The position numbers and the translations under genes were made by a program. 64,000 nt of DNA, from positions 1 through 64,000 of the forward strand of contig CAVRXM010000002.1 of assembly GCA_963725085.1 (NCBI GenBank), given 5' to 3'. A model generated the notes under the pieces. It saw nothing but the letters and a program-made list of their open reading frames with translations. It did not search any database and was not told the DNA's origin. The number at the start of each line of letters is the position of its first letter. Positions within the stretch are counted from its first letter, which is position 1. Positions 36,800 through 47,587 of the stretch are shown here, one piece after another. The DNA is from VRUE01 sp963725085. GTDB taxonomy: Bacteria > Actinomycetota > Thermoleophilia > Solirubrobacterales > 70-9.

Positions 36800-36928
36800 T
36801 CAGAGCAATCTGATCAGCACGTTCACCAAGACGGTTAGTGCGATCGAAAGCACAATCGACCAGATAAGGCAGCCGGGCATGAAGCGCACCTGCGCGCGTT
36901 CACCGGATCGCTTCCAGATCATGAACAT
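36800..36928 (-). CDS. Small membrane protein, 42 aa
   Basis: Reads MFMIWKRSGERAQVRFMPGC, then LIWSIVLSIALTVLVNVLIR. A strong Shine-Dalgarno AGGAGGGTGAGCG precedes the ATG. One hydrophobic helix after a basic N-terminus; the RFMPGCLxW block is typical of tiny actinobacterial membrane proteins. No function known. It is the only coding candidate in 36648-37054. Confidence 0.65.
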   Translation of the reverse strand: MFMIWKRSGERAQVRFMPGCLIWSIVLSIALTVLVNVLIRLL

Positions 36929-37054
36929 CGCTCACCCTCCTGCGCGTCGGACTCAACAAGAAATCAGCCCAGTGAGACCCCGCTTTGGGGCCCCACCGTG
37001 CTGATTCTTCGAGCAGAGCGCTGTTCGCCAGTCCCCGCTCAATGCCGTGTCGCG

Positions 37055-37381
37055 CTAGCGGCCGTTCCGATCGCCGTCGTCGCGGTTCTCGGTGTACGGA
37101 TCTCTCGATCCGGACTTGGCCAGACCGCGACTGATGAAATAGGCACCGGCGACGATGGCGACGTAAAGCCATGCCTGGCGGGCAACGAACTCGTCGGTCC
37201 CGCCGGTATTTCCACCCTTGATGGCGGCGGCGCTGACGCGAATCGCCACAACGACCCCGACCATTGCCCAAAACTCGGTGGTCTTGAATGCCTGCTTGGT
37301 CTCGGTGGTCAGACGGCGGATGCTGCCTTCACGCCTGACTGGGGCGGTGCGCACGGCACCGGTTCTTGTTGCTGACTCCAT
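37055..37381 (-). CDS. Small membrane protein, 108 aa, two TM helices
   Basis: A basic N-terminus, then TTEFWAMVGVVVAIRVSAAA (TM1) and ARQAWLYVAIVAGAYFISRG (TM2), ending in a charged tail. The KTTEFWAM start and GLAKSGSRD tail recur in actinobacterial proteins of unknown function. Located upstream of the small 42-aa gene on the same strand, spaced 126 bp. Confidence 0.7.
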   Translation of the reverse strand: MESATRTGAVRTAPVRREGSIRRLTTETKQAFKTTEFWAMVGVVVAIRVSAAAIKGGNTGGTDEFVARQAWLYVAIVAGAYFISRGLAKSGSRDPYTENRDDGDRNGR

Positions 37382-37685
37382 TTGGTCCTGTTCTCCTGTC
37401 TTCTGGATCGCCGTCCGGGCCGTGCAAGGTGATCAAGTCACTCTCGCCCCTTTGCTCCCAGATCGGAACGGCAGGATGCTCTCGCGGTTTCGGCGGAGCA
37501 ATGCTGCATGCCCCTATTGGTACCCCGCGCAGACACATCCAAACAACAAGGGCCGCTCCGAGTGTCGGGCAATTTCGGCGCGAACCCAGTAACCGGCCGC
37601 ACCTTTGCTCCAGGGACGCGCCCGTTTCGCCTTCTCAGCGCCCGGGTACGTCGAGCGGACCGAGAGCAACGATTAGAGGAGCGCA
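37382..37685. other. Intergenic stretch, no feature recognised
   Basis: Divergent region between the 108-aa membrane protein and the DUF892 gene. It presumably holds promoters for both; I see no repeat copy or gene. Confidence 0.4.
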
Positions 37686-38266
37686 ATGGCGGATTTGAAC
37701 GAGCGGGACACGAAGCTGGTCCAGTACCTGAACGAGGCCTATGGCAAGGAGCGGGAACTGGAAACCTCCTTGGAGGCCCATATCGCGATGACGACCAAGG
37801 CGCCGTATACGAAACGGCTCAACAGCATCTGCGCGAGACCAAAGCACACGCCAAGGGGCTGGAGAGGCGGATCAAGAAACTTGGTGGTGGGGGACAGTTG
37901 ACGCAGAGGCGCGTCGGAAAGGTGATGGCGGCGGCGAAGGGGCCGCTTCACATGGTCCGTGGCAGCGGTGAGCAGGAGAAGATGCTGAAGAACGCCAAGA
38001 CCGAGTACTTCAACGAGCACGAGGAGATCGCCACCTACCTGGCGATCGAGACGCTCGCGGAAAGGGTTGGGGATCGAGAGACGGCGAAACTGGCGAAAGA
38101 CATCCGGCGCGAGGAGGAACGGATGGCGAAATTCCTCGAGGGTCAGATCAAATCCCTGACCGGCGCCGTCGTCACCGAGGAGGTGCCGAGCGCCCAGCGC
38201 AAAGCAGCTTCGGGTTCGCGCAAACGATCGGCTCCGAAGCGGCGCGCTAAAGCACGCGTGGTGTGA
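37686..38266 (+). pseudogene. DUF892/YciF-like ferritin-like protein, frameshifted
   Basis: Starts MADLNERDTKLVQYLNEAYG with the DUF892 pattern. At about 37819-37821 one base is missing: the first frame turns to RLNSICARP, whereas the next continues QQHLRETKAHAKGLERRIKK. Joined length ~193 aa. Later helices EYFNEHEEIATYLAIETLAE and KDIRREEERMAKFLEGQI carry the Glu/His pattern of the four-helix ferritin-like fold. The tail is Lys/Arg-rich (SRKRSAPKRRAKARV), as in DNA-associated stress proteins. Stress/iron role inferred. Confidence 0.75.
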
Positions 38267-38389
38267 GCCGCGAGGACGATCCTCGCCGGGGCCTACCGGC
38301 AGCGCGGAGCAGGGCCCTCACGGGGCCTTGCGTTCAGCCGCGGAGCGAGGCCAATTGCCAAAAGACCACCTGACTGGAAAGAGAGACTC

Positions 38390-38773
38390 ATGGCCGCAAC
38401 CGACACTGCATCTCGATTCGTTCCTTACGTCGAGCAGCTGCTCGAAAACGACAGCGCCCAGAAGAATCTTCGCCTGGGGGCCGAGAAGCTTCGCGACGCC
38501 TACGCGCGCTCCAAAAAGCGGCGGATCAACCCCGCCACAGACAAGAAGCTCCTGCGACAGCTGCAGGGTGCTGCAGATTCGCTCGGCGACGGTATGAGCG
38601 AGCTCGTCCACGGCGCTCAAAAGCCGAAGAAGCGGCGCGGTCGCCGGATGGTGGCGCTCTTGGCCCTTGGTGGGCTCGCGGCCGGGGTCGCGCTCACGTT
38701 CAACGACGACCTGCGAGCCTCGCTGCTTGGATCCGGCTCGGCGTCTGCCGAGCAGCCAGCTGAGGACTTCTGA
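38390..38773 (+). CDS. Small membrane-anchored protein, unknown
   Basis: 127 aa. A helical cytosolic region (VPYVEQLLENDSAQKNLRLG, AEKLRDAYARSKKRR) followed by a basic hinge KKRRGRRMVALL and one TM (MVALLALGGLAAGVALTF). It overlaps the next gene by one base (TGATG), indicating translational coupling with the ferritin-like protein. Function unknown. Confidence 0.7.
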   Translation: MAATDTASRFVPYVEQLLENDSAQKNLRLGAEKLRDAYARSKKRRINPATDKKLLRQLQGAADSLGDGMSELVHGAQKPKKRRGRRMVALLALGGLAAGVALTFNDDLRASLLGSGSASAEQPAEDF

Positions 38774-39210
38774 TGCCGTCCGAAGAGAGGCTCGACGAGA
38801 CCGAGGCGATCGAGCGCCTGAATAGGGCCTTGGCTGAGCAGTACCGCTCCGCGTTGCAGTACTCGATCGTCGCCGCGAGCCTCAAGGGGTTGGAGGCTCA
38901 GTCACTGGGAGTGAAGCTGACCGAATTCGGAGACGAAGAGCTGAGCGGAGCCAGGCAGCTGATCGAGAAGATCATCTCCTTTGACGGAGAGCCGACGACC
39001 AAGATTGCCGCCCTTCGATTCGAGGTCGAGGCGGGAGAAGCCCTCGCCTGGCTCGTTCGTTGTGAGGAAGAGGTTGTCGAGGCCCTGCAGGATGCGATCG
39101 AGCCGACTGGCAGGGAGGGCCGTTCGGAGGCCCTGGAGCACATGCTCGAGCACCAGATCATGCGCAAGCAGGAACAAGTCGATTTCCTCAAGAGGGCGCT
39201 CGGGGGTTAG
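38773..39210 (+). CDS. Ferritin-like (bacterioferritin/Dps-type) protein
   Basis: 145 aa. Iron-ligand candidates lie in LNRALAEQYRSALQYSIV (Glu), FGDEELSGARQLIEKI (Glu) and the C-terminal LEHMLEHQIMRKQEQVDF (Glu/His). This matches the four-helix diiron ferritin-like fold at bacterioferritin length. Likely iron storage or oxidative-stress protection in the cytosol. Second gene of a coupled pair and near the DUF892 gene. Confidence 0.75.
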   Translation: MPSEERLDETEAIERLNRALAEQYRSALQYSIVAASLKGLEAQSLGVKLTEFGDEELSGARQLIEKIISFDGEPTTKIAALRFEVEAGEALAWLVRCEEEVVEALQDAIEPTGREGRSEALEHMLEHQIMRKQEQVDFLKRALGG

Positions 39211-39330
39211 TCGTCGGTCGCGAGAGCGGCGTCGAGCATCGACTCCGACCTCTTGGTCGTCTCCTGCGCGGCTCCGGCGAGGACGGTCCGCGAGGGAAAG
39301 GGGATCGCGATCCTGGGACGTGAAGGCCGG
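39207..39330 (-). pseudogene. Possible MscS-type channel C-terminal remnant
   Basis: The minus frame reads RIAIPFPSRTVLAG, resembling the C-terminal GIEIPFPQRTV strand of MscS-type mechanosensitive channels, then AAQETTKRSESMLDAALATD and a stop. It is cut off to the right, ~90 bp before repeat copy 9. Tentative. Confidence 0.35.
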
Positions 39331-39423
39331 CGGACGCCGGGCCTCCCACACTCGCGGTGCTCACCGGCGGCTTCGCCAGGTGGAGCTCCGCGAGGCCCCG
39401 GTCTGCATCCGTGACCCTGGCGG

Positions 39424-39577
39424 GGTACCACTTTGGTACCGGACGCATCGTCCGATTTGTCCCATGCGTCCCGAGCCGGGGACGAATGGACGCATGGGAC
39501 GCGTCGGGAGGGATATGGCAGCCGTGTCCTCCGACTGGGGGGCCGAGCGGTCGCCGGTTCAATTCCGGCCTCCCCGA
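39424..39577 (+). repeat. tRNA-Pro-derived repeat, copy 9 (full)
   Basis: Near-identical to copy 8. One extra G in the anticodon loop (CTGGGGGG) and a T-loop change (TTCAATT). Followed by a decayed hairpin. Confidence 0.95.
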
Positions 39578-39635
39578 TATTCCGGAAGCTCGCTTTGGAA
39601 CCAGGATTCCGCAACAGCCAGCGGATCGACCCGGC

Positions 39636-39923
39636 TCAGCCGACGGCGTCGGCCCAGTCGCGCAGCCGGTCCGAGAACTGCGGTGTTGCCGCGCTCACCT
39701 CGACGACCTCATCGGCCGGGACGTTGGCCTTGTGCGCTGCGGCGAGGATCGCATCGGGTGAAGGTGCCTCGTAGAGGCAATAGGTGCGCCGACGGTCGGC
39801 ACTCAGGAACGAGAAGAGCCAGCGGACCCCCTCGTCGCTGTTGACCTCCTCGATCAGCTCGACATCGTCGTCCGTGAGGTCGAGCTGATCGGCGAAACCG
39901 CGCTCGATCATGTACAGCGGCAT
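39636..39923 (-). CDS. DUF4242 (SCO4226-like) protein
   Basis: 95 aa. MPLYMIERGFADQLDL, WLFSFLSADRRRTYCLYEAP and SPDAILAAAHKANVPADEVV match the DUF4242 ferredoxin-like fold; one characterised relative binds nickel. It lies 23 bp 3' of the LuxR-type gene on the same strand and may be co-transcribed. Function otherwise unknown. Confidence 0.85.
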   Translation of the reverse strand: MPLYMIERGFADQLDLTDDDVELIEEVNSDEGVRWLFSFLSADRRRTYCLYEAPSPDAILAAAHKANVPADEVVEVSAATPQFSDRLRDWADAVG

Positions 39924-39946
39924 CGATTGATCCTAGCGGGGTTGGC

Positions 39947-42931
39947 TCAACCCCGGGCAAGTCCGTGGCGGTGGGCGTAGGACGCGGCCTCGGTGCGGTT
40001 TGAGCTCTCGGTCTTCCGCAGGATGCTGCGGATGTGGTTGGCCGCGGTGTGCTCGCTGATCGAAAGCTCGGCGCCGATCTCACGATTGCTGAGCCCCCTG
40101 GCGACGAGCTCCAACACCTGCGCCTCGCGCGGGGAAAGATCATCGGGGAGGCCGGCGCCGGTCGCGGGGACGCCGAGAGCGCCCATCTTGCCGATCAGTC
40201 CCTGGAGGCCGATCTGCTCGGCCAGCGCCGCCGCTTCGCCGAGCATCGTCTCGGCTCGGTCTCGCGTCCCTCGGCCCTGTCTGAGCAGAAGGCGCCCGTA
40301 CTCGTAGAAGGTATGGGCGAGCCAGGTCGAGGCCTCCATCTCTCGGTTCTGCTCGATGGCTCGCTCGAAATGCGGCTTCAGCCCGCTCGGTCTCCCCCAG
40401 CGTCGCGGCGAGCATTCCCAGGTACCGATCGGCGGCTCCGTTATAGGCGACAAGGGTGCCGATCATCACCGTGCTCCCCGCGAGTGGCTCCAGCTCGGGA
40501 TAGATCATCTCCGCAATCGCCTCGTCGCCGAGCGCAGCGCATGCGTCGGTCAGGTAGGTGAGCGTCGCCAGCCAAAGCGACGCTCGGAATGCCTCGATCC
40601 CGTCGGATGCGATCTGCGAGAGCTCTCGTTTCGCCTCACGCTCCATGCCCAACTCGGCCAGCACCGCGGCAATCCCGGGACGCCACGGGCCCTTGCGGTC
40701 GGGCTGGGCGGCCAGGATCCTGACCGCGGGCGCCAGCTCCGCCAGCCGCCCCTGCGCGCGGCGAACACCGAACATCTGGATCCCGTAGGTGCCCGACGCG
40801 TCGCGTCCGGTCAGCAGCCGGCCCCAATCGCCCGATCGTGCCGCCATCGCCTCGGCGCCGGCGAGGTTCCCGTCGCTGAGGGCCAGCGCCGATCCATAGT
40901 GCTCGGCGACGTGGTGCATGAACGGCTGCGCCGTCTGCTCGGCCATCTCGAGCAGAGCGTCGACCTCCACCCGGGCAGACTCGAGGTCGCCGATCGCGAC
41001 GAAGGTCGGCACCCGCCAGGCCATCGCCTCGGTGCGGACCTCGGCGTCGCCCAGCTCCTCCGCCAGGTTCCGCGCCTCCGTCAGCATCGGCAGGATCTCC
41101 TGGAGCTGGGTGGTGCCGCGCGCCCAGTAGGACCCGGCGAGCACCTTCGCGAGCCCCGCTTTGTTCTGCAGCTGCCGCGCCAGCGCGACCGCGTTTTCAC
41201 GCACGATTGCACCACGCTCGGGCTCCCCCTGGAAGTCGAGTGAGCGGGCGAGGCCGGCCAGCAGGCCGACCCGCAGCTCGCCGTTCCCATCGCCGACCGC
41301 GGCCAGCCCCTCCTCGAGGAGCGTCGCCGCCTCCTCGTCGATGAGCCCGGGGCGCCAGCAGGCCTCCTCATATCCGACCGCCGCCCGGGCGAGCAGCTCC
41401 GGGTCGTCCAGCACACGGGCGATCTCCGCCGCGGAGGCGAAGGCCTCCAACGCGTCCGTCGCCCTGCCGGCCCGATGGCTGACCGACCCGAGCTCGAGCA
41501 GGACCTCTGCATAACGCTCGCGGTCGCCCTCGAGCCCGATCTCGATCGCTACGCGCAGCCGGGCCGCAGCGTCATCGAAGGCAAGCGCCGCGCTGGCCGC
41601 CCGAGCCGCACGCAGGTTGTGCTCGATGGCCCGCTCGGCCCCGGCGAACGGAGCGGCCGCGCCGAAGTGGTGCGCGAGGTCGGCGAGCGCGCGGTCCGAG
41701 GCTCCGCCGCCGCTCTCGAGAGCCTCACCGACTCGGAGATGGAGCTCGGCCCGACGCAGCCGTGAGAGTCGGTCGTAGAGGGCTCGCCTGACGATCTCGT
41801 GGGTGAATCGACAGGCGAGCCGCTGCGACGGGAGCTCCTCGATCATCCCGCTTCCGACGGCCTCCTCGAGGGCGGCGAGGAGGTCGGGCTCGGCGAGGTC
41901 GGCTGCGCGGCGGACGGGCTCGAGCTCGAACTCCGAGCCCGGCCCCGCGGCAAGCTCGAGCAGGTCGGTCGTCCTCGGGGCCAGGCGCGACAGCCGCTGG
42001 CTGACAACCTCGCGAACGCTTTCGGGCGTGCCGAGCTCCGACAGCGGCCGAGTCACGCTGCACGAGCCCATCGCTGACCTCGACCGTCCCTGTCTCGACG
42101 CAGGGTGCGCCATAGCTCGCAGACGAGGAACGCGTTGCCCCCGGTGAGATCGTGAATCGTCGCTGGCGAGCTCGTCCAGCTCGGGGCCGGGTCGCTCCCG
42201 GCCGCACGACTGATGAGGTCGGACACCTCCGCCCCAGAGAGCCCCGTGAGGCGCATCCGGACGACATCCTCGGAGCGACGCAGGTCCGCGAGCGTATCCG
42301 TGAGTGTGCCCGGCTGGACGTCGGCCTCGGTGTCGCGAAAGGTCGCCAGGAGCAGGAGGCGTGCGCTCCAGGCCGAGCGCGCCAGATGGCGGAGAAGGAG
42401 GAGGCTCGGGGCATCCGCCCAGTGCCCGTCCTCGATCACGAGGAGGATCGGCCTGCCTCGACTGACGTTCGCAAGCAGGTCGGAGACCTCGGTGTGGAGG
42501 CGATGGCGCTCCGTATCGGGGTCGGCCCTGACCGGCTCCGGTAGCTCGCCGACCAGGGCGGGCAGGTCGGGCAGTAGGCGCGTCAGCTCGGCGCCGCCGG
42601 CGCCGAGCGCGTCGCGCAACTCCGCCACCTCGATCACCCGCACGAGACGATCCAGGGCCTCGACGAACGGCCCGTACGGAGTTCGCACCACCGCGTCGCA
42701 GGCGCCATATAGGACCAGTGCTCCTTCCGCGGCCGCCTCGGCCGCGAACTCGCGCGCGAGGCGACTCTTCCCGGCGCCAGGCTCGCCGGCGAGGAGTGCG
42801 ACTCGTCGCCCCTCCCCCTCGGCACGCGGCATCAGGGTCCTGAGCTTCTCCAGCTCGGCCGCGCGCCCGACGAACGGCGAGCTCGAGGTCGGGCGCAGCG
42901 AGCCCGGCAGCCCCGGGGTCTCGACGGACAT
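39947..42931 (-). pseudogene. LuxR-family AAA-type (LAL) regulator with three frame changes
   Basis: Full length ~990 aa if joined. The N-terminal ATPase has FVGRAAELEKLRTL, Walker A AGEPGAGKSRLA and Walker B ILLVIEDGHWAD. The middle is a TPR-like helical region. The C-terminal HTH reads LSPREAQVLELVARGLSNRE and SEHTAANHIRSILRKT, the LuxR DNA-binding signature. Frame changes are needed near 42098-42104, 42057-42061 and 40372-40382. The divergent BBE oxidase is a plausible target, with a palindrome at 42941-42958 between them. If the indels are real the regulator is dead. Confidence 0.75.
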
Positions 42932-42940
42932 GGGGAGACG

Positions 42941-42958
42941 ATAGTCAGTCTTGACTAT
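42941..42958 (+). promoter_or_regulatory. Palindrome ATAGTCA-GTCT-TGACTAT in divergent promoter
   Basis: Perfect 7-bp arms with a 4-bp spacer, 10 bp from the regulator start and 113 bp from the BBE-oxidase start. The layout suits an operator for the divergent pair. No -10/-35 boxes can be assigned with confidence. Confidence 0.5.
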
Positions 42959-43070
42959 TACCGGTGAAGACTGATGTCTCCTCGAATTGGGTCAGATCAG
43001 GTCATGACAGGGAAACCGGCGCGACGTACTCTCGGCGCAGATGATCTGTGACGACCGCTAGGAGGAACGT

Positions 43071-44466
43071 GTGAGCAGCCCCGACGCCCTGAAGCAGACG
43101 GCCCAAACCGAGATGTCCGGATTCCAGGGAGGCTTGACCGCGCCCGAGGACCCCGGTTACGAGGAGGCCCGCAGCGTCTACAACGCGATGATCGACCGGC
43201 GGCCGGCCCTGATCGCAACCTGCACCGATGCAGACGACGTCGCCAAGGTGGTCTCGCTCGCAGGCGCTCACGAGCTCGCGCTCGCGGTTCGCGGTGGCGG
43301 CCACAACGGCGCCGGGCTGGGAACCGTCGACGACGGCGTCGTCGTCGACCTGTCGGGACTGAAGGCGATCGACGTCGATCCCGGGGCGCGGACGGTGCGC
43401 GTCGGCGGTGGCGCGACTTGGGGCGAAGTCGACGCGGCGACCAACGAGCACGGCCTGGCGACCCCCAGCGGAATCATCTCGACCACGGGCGTCGGCGGCC
43501 TCACGCTCGGAGGCGGGATGGGCCATCTAACTCGCAAATGTGGCCTCACGATTGACAATCTGATCGAGGCCGAGGTCGTGCTTGCCAGCGGTGAGCGGGT
43601 TCGCGCCGCCGGTGATGAGAACCCCGACCTCTACTGGGCGATCCGGGGCGGCGGCGGGAATTTCGGCGTCGTCACCTCGCTCCTCTTCCGCCTGCACGAG
43701 GTCGGCACCGTGATCGGCGGCCCGACCTTCTGGCCGGTCGAGGCGGGTGCCGAGGTGCTGTCCGCCTACCGTGAGTTCCTGCCGAATGCCCCGCGCGAGT
43801 TGAACGGCTTCTTCGCCTTCACCTCGGTGCCGCCGGCGCCGCCGTTCCCCGAGGAGCTTCACCTGCGCAAGGTCTGCGGCGTCGTCTGGTGCTACGTCGG
43901 CGACCCGGACGACGCCGCCGGGGCGATGGCCCCGCTGCTTGAGGCCCTGCCCGAGCCCCTCCTGCACGGCGTCCAGCCGATGCCCTACTCGGCGCTCCAG
44001 GGCGCTTTCGATGGCATCTACCCGAAGGGCGACCAGTGGTACTGGCGCGCCGACTTCGTCAAGGAAATTCCCGACGAGGCCGTCGCGGCCCACGCCAAGT
44101 TCGGCCCCGAGATGCCGACGATGCAGTCGACCATGCACCTCTACCCGATCGACGGTGCCGCCCACGACGTGGGGCCGACCGACACTCCATGGGGCTATCG
44201 CGATGCGGTCTGGGGATCGGTCTTCGCCGGCGTCGCCCCCGATCCCGCCGAAGCTGAGGCCATCCGCCGCTGGTCCGTCGACTACTTCGAAGCGCTCCAC
44301 CCGTTCTCCGCCGGTGGCGCCTACGTGAACATGATGATGGACGAGGGCCAGGAGCGGGTGCGGGCCAGCTACGGCGAGAACTACGACCGCCTGGCGCAGA
44401 TCAAGGCCGATCTACGACCCCGGCAACCTGTTCCGGGTGAACCAGAACATCCAGCCCCAGTCATAA
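43071..44466 (+). CDS. FAD-linked oxidase, BBE (berberine-bridge) type, frameshift near the 3' end
   Basis: About 465 aa from GTG 43071 with AGGAGGAA upstream. FAD-binding PCMH domain: AVRGGGHNGAGLG (His78, candidate covalent FAD attachment) and GGLTLGGGMGHLTRKCGLT (Cys, candidate second attachment). The C-terminal BBE motif YDPGNLFRVNQNIQ is present but in the neighbouring frame; one base near 44408-44413 shifts it, so the literal frame ends at 44474 with a garbled tail. Oxidises alcohols, sugars or alkaloid-like substrates. Control by the divergent LuxR-type gene is possible. Confidence 0.8.
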
Positions 44467-44563
44467 GCCGTTGATCGCGGGCCGTCAGGCGCCGAGGGCA
44501 AAATCGGAGAGGAAGCCCGAACCGCGGGACCATTGAACCGGCCGCGGTACGATCGGCAGGGAG

Positions 44564-46839
44564 ATGTGGGCGAGGACCGTACTGGGCATTGCGTTCATCG
44601 TCGGCCTGCTGGCCGCGGCGCCCGCCCAAGCGGCGACCATCAGCGTGACCACCACGACGGACGAGCTGACCGCCGGCGACGGGCAGTGCTCGTTGCGGGA
44701 GGCGATCTCAACGGTCAACGGGAACGGCAACGGAGACTGCTCGGCCGCGGAGAGCGGCGCAGACACCATCGTGCTCGGGGCGAGCACATATCCGCTGACG
44801 TTGGCCGGCTTTCTCGTCAGTGGAAATCCGACCGGCTGTGCTTCGACCTTCGTACCCGACTCCACCGATAACTCGCGGGACGAGCTCAGTGTCTCCGGAA
44901 CAGTGCAGAACCTGACGATCGAAGGGGCGGACCCGAGCCAGACCGTCATTGACGCCTGCAAGGTTGGCGACCGCGCGCTCGAGGTCAACTCGGGCGCGAC
45001 CGTGACTCTCCGCGGCTTGACCATCACGAACGGCCATGCGCGAGAAGGTGCCGGCGGAAGCAACGCCGGCACGTTTGGAAGCACCGGCGGAGCCGGCAAC
45101 CCCGGCGCCAACGGCGGCGGGATCCTGAACGAGGGCATCCTGACTCTTGTGCACTGCGCGGTCACCGCCAGTCACCCCGGCGATGGCGGCAACGGGAGGG
45201 CAGGGCGGTTCGCTCGGGGGCAGCGGAGGCGTGGGGGCCGGCGGAGGGCAGGGCGGGGGGATCTTTTCGAGTGGCACGCTGACGGTAAGCGACAGCACGA
45301 TCACCGGTAACAGCGCCGGCAACGGCGGCGTGGGGGGTGTCGGGTACTCATGGCAGCATCGCCAACGCGCAGTCCGGCAACGGTGGCTCGGGGGGCGGCG
45401 GAGGCAACGGCGGGGGTGGCGGCGGCGTCACCATCGAGGGCGGGAGTGCGACGATCACCACGAGCACGATCGAGGGCAATAGGAGCGGAGCCGGCGGCAG
45501 GGGGCAGGCGGGCGAAGACAGTGACGCATCTCAGGGCTTTGGCGGCGAAGGGGGCTCAGGTGGGTCGGGTGGCAACGGCGCCGGCATCGCGATCGCCGGC
45601 GCGAGCGTGTCGCTGCAGGCAACGAACGACACGGTCGAGGGCAACGTCACAGGCGACGGGGCAAACGGGCAGAACGCGGGCGGCGGTGTTGGCGGGGAGG
45701 ACGGCCAGCCCGGTAACGGCGGCAGTGGCGGATACGGCGCCGGGCTCCTCGATGTTCACTCGGCGGTCCAACTCGCCAACCTGACGGTCGCCGATAACTC
45801 GACCGGCAAGGGTGGGAGCGGCGGCGCGGCCAGCAACACCCACCCGGCTGGTACCGCTGGCTCGGACGGTCACGGCGGTGGAATCTACGCCACGCTGTCA
45901 TCGCCAACGCTCCAGAACACGCTTCTAAACGACAACGAGCCGGGCGGCGATTGCCGCGGCACAGTCACCGACGGGGGCCACAATCTCATTTACTCGCCGC
46001 CGTCACTCGGGCCGCTACCACCGCCGGACCCGTGCATCGTTACGAACTTCACCAAGGCGGACCCCAAGCTTGCGCCGTTAGCCGACAACGGCGGGCCGAC
46101 GCAGACGATGCGCCTGCAGCCCGGGAGTCCGGCGATCGACCTGGTCCCGACCTCGGGTGCGGGCTGCCCGCAAACCGATCAGCGCGGCGTCACCCGACCC
46201 GGTGGCGCGGCCTGCGACATCGGCTCCTACGAGGTCGCCTCGCCTCAGGCAACGACCGGACCCGCGACCGAGATCGGCGCAGCCGCGGCGACGCTCACCG
46301 CAGCAGTCACGGCCAACGCCCCCGATGCGAGCGTCCACTTCGAATACGGCACGAACGCCGGCTACGGAAAAAGCACGGCGGATCAGCACGTGGCGGGTGT
46401 CGCCGCCGTTTCGGTCCTGGCCGGGGTGAGCGCCCTGACACCGGGGATGACTTACCACTACCGGGTCGCCGCGAGCTCGATTGACGGAACGACCTATGGC
46501 GCCGACCGCACGTTTCACGCCCCTTCGGTGCAGATCAGGGGTCTGCAAGATCAAGCCGAGGCGCGTGCATCGCAAGCGGGGAGCAAAGGTGAGCTACATC
46601 GACTCCGCTGCTTCCAGGACCCAGTTCGTCCTGAGCCGCTGCACAAAGTTCGTCAGGAAGCACTGCAAGCGCTATAGGCGCAAAGTCCCTTCACACGCGA
46701 AGACGTCGCCGGGCGCAACAGCTTCCACCTGCGCGTGAAAGGCCTCGCGCGCGGGCGCTACCGACTCGCCGCGACCCCCAGCCATGATGGGGCTGAGGGT
46801 GCGACCGTCACAGTCAGGTTCAGGATTGTTTCACGGTGA
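44564..46839 (+). pseudogene. Secreted choice-of-anchor/beta-helix protein with several frame changes
   Basis: N-terminus has a signal (VLGIAFIVGLLAAAPAQA) and the CSLREAI motif (GQCSLREAISTVNGNG) that opens right-handed beta-helix, choice-of-anchor Q proteins. A Gly-rich helix region follows (GGGILNEGILTLVH, GGIFSSGTLTVSDSTITGN, VTIEGGSATITTSTIEGN), then DNGGPTQTMRLQPGSPAIDL, a Fn3-like module (VHFEYGTNAGYGKST) and a basic tail ending VTVRFRIVSR. Frame changes near 45195, 45345, 46540 and 46690 are needed to read it through, so it is broken or mis-sequenced. Surface protein, unknown function. Confidence 0.7.
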
Positions 46840-46872
46840 CTTTCCGCTTTCCCGGTGGTGAGGCAAGTTGCC

Positions 46873-47149
46873 TTATTTCTGTTCGTGTGGCAGGCCCGGC
46901 TCCGCCCGACGCCAAGCCTCTCTGAGCAGACCTACGTCGTAGTGTTTTGGTAGCGGCACCAGCTTCGACTTGCTTTGGTCGCGGGGCGTGACCCGCAGGC
47001 CGGCAGCGATCACCGGGTGGCAGGCCGAGGGCGAGAAGTTGCCGGCGTCGACGATCCGCAGTTGGGCGCTCGCCGTCGCGCCGTTCGCCAGTTTTGTCCA
47101 CCGCGAGCTCTTCCAGCCGAAAGCAGCCCTGCTACCGCCACTGATACTG
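46873..47149 (-). pseudogene. DUF4232 C-terminal fragment
   Basis: The minus frame reads FGWKSSRWTKLANGATASAQ, LRIVDAGNFSPSACHPV and IAAGLRVTPRD. The Cys/Pro/GLRVTP arrangement is the C-terminal part of the secreted DUF4232 domain. No start codon or signal remains. Confidence 0.5.
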
Positions 47150-47212
47150 GTCTAGAACGACAAACGGCCCGACTGCCTGTCGACTAACGGAGCGTTCGGA
47201 TTCGCCCAGACG

Positions 47213-47587
47213 TCACTTTGCAAACACCCGGTTGCTTACCGTCTCGTCGACGAGCGTGTCGAAGGCGACGAGCTTGCCGTCGGCGTTGTAGGTGAGGACA
47301 TCGGCACTCTCGTCGGTCTCGCCCTCCATGGTGACGGTAGTCAGAACTACGACCTTGTCCCCCTCGGCGATGAAGTCGTGCGGCTCTGAGCGGAATTCTT
47401 TGGTCCCGAGCTTCCCCCACATCTCGCCGACCTCCTGTTTGCCGTGGTAGGTCCCGCTCAACGCGTTGTCGCCTCGCACCGTCCACTCGACGGAGTCGTC
47501 CATATTCTTCATCGCACCCTCAGCGTCGCCGCTGGCGAACGCCTTATAGGCATCCTGGGTTGCCTGCTTGTTCTCCTGAGCACCCAT
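47213..47587 (-). CDS. SnoaL-like / NTF2-fold protein
   Basis: 124 aa. DAYKAFASGDAEGAMKNMDD, then VEWTVRGDNALSGTYHGKQE and HDFIAEGDKVVVLTTVTMEG, the cone-shaped alpha+beta NTF2 pattern of SnoaL-type polyketide cyclase/ketosteroid isomerase-like proteins. Cytosolic; the substrate is unknown and many members are non-enzymatic. A ribosome site (GGGATCC region) is weak. Isolated gene. Confidence 0.85.
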   Translation of the reverse strand: MGAQENKQATQDAYKAFASGDAEGAMKNMDDSVEWTVRGDNALSGTYHGKQEVGEMWGKLGTKEFRSEPHDFIAEGDKVVVLTTVTMEGETDESADVLTYNADGKLVAFDTLVDETVSNRVFAK

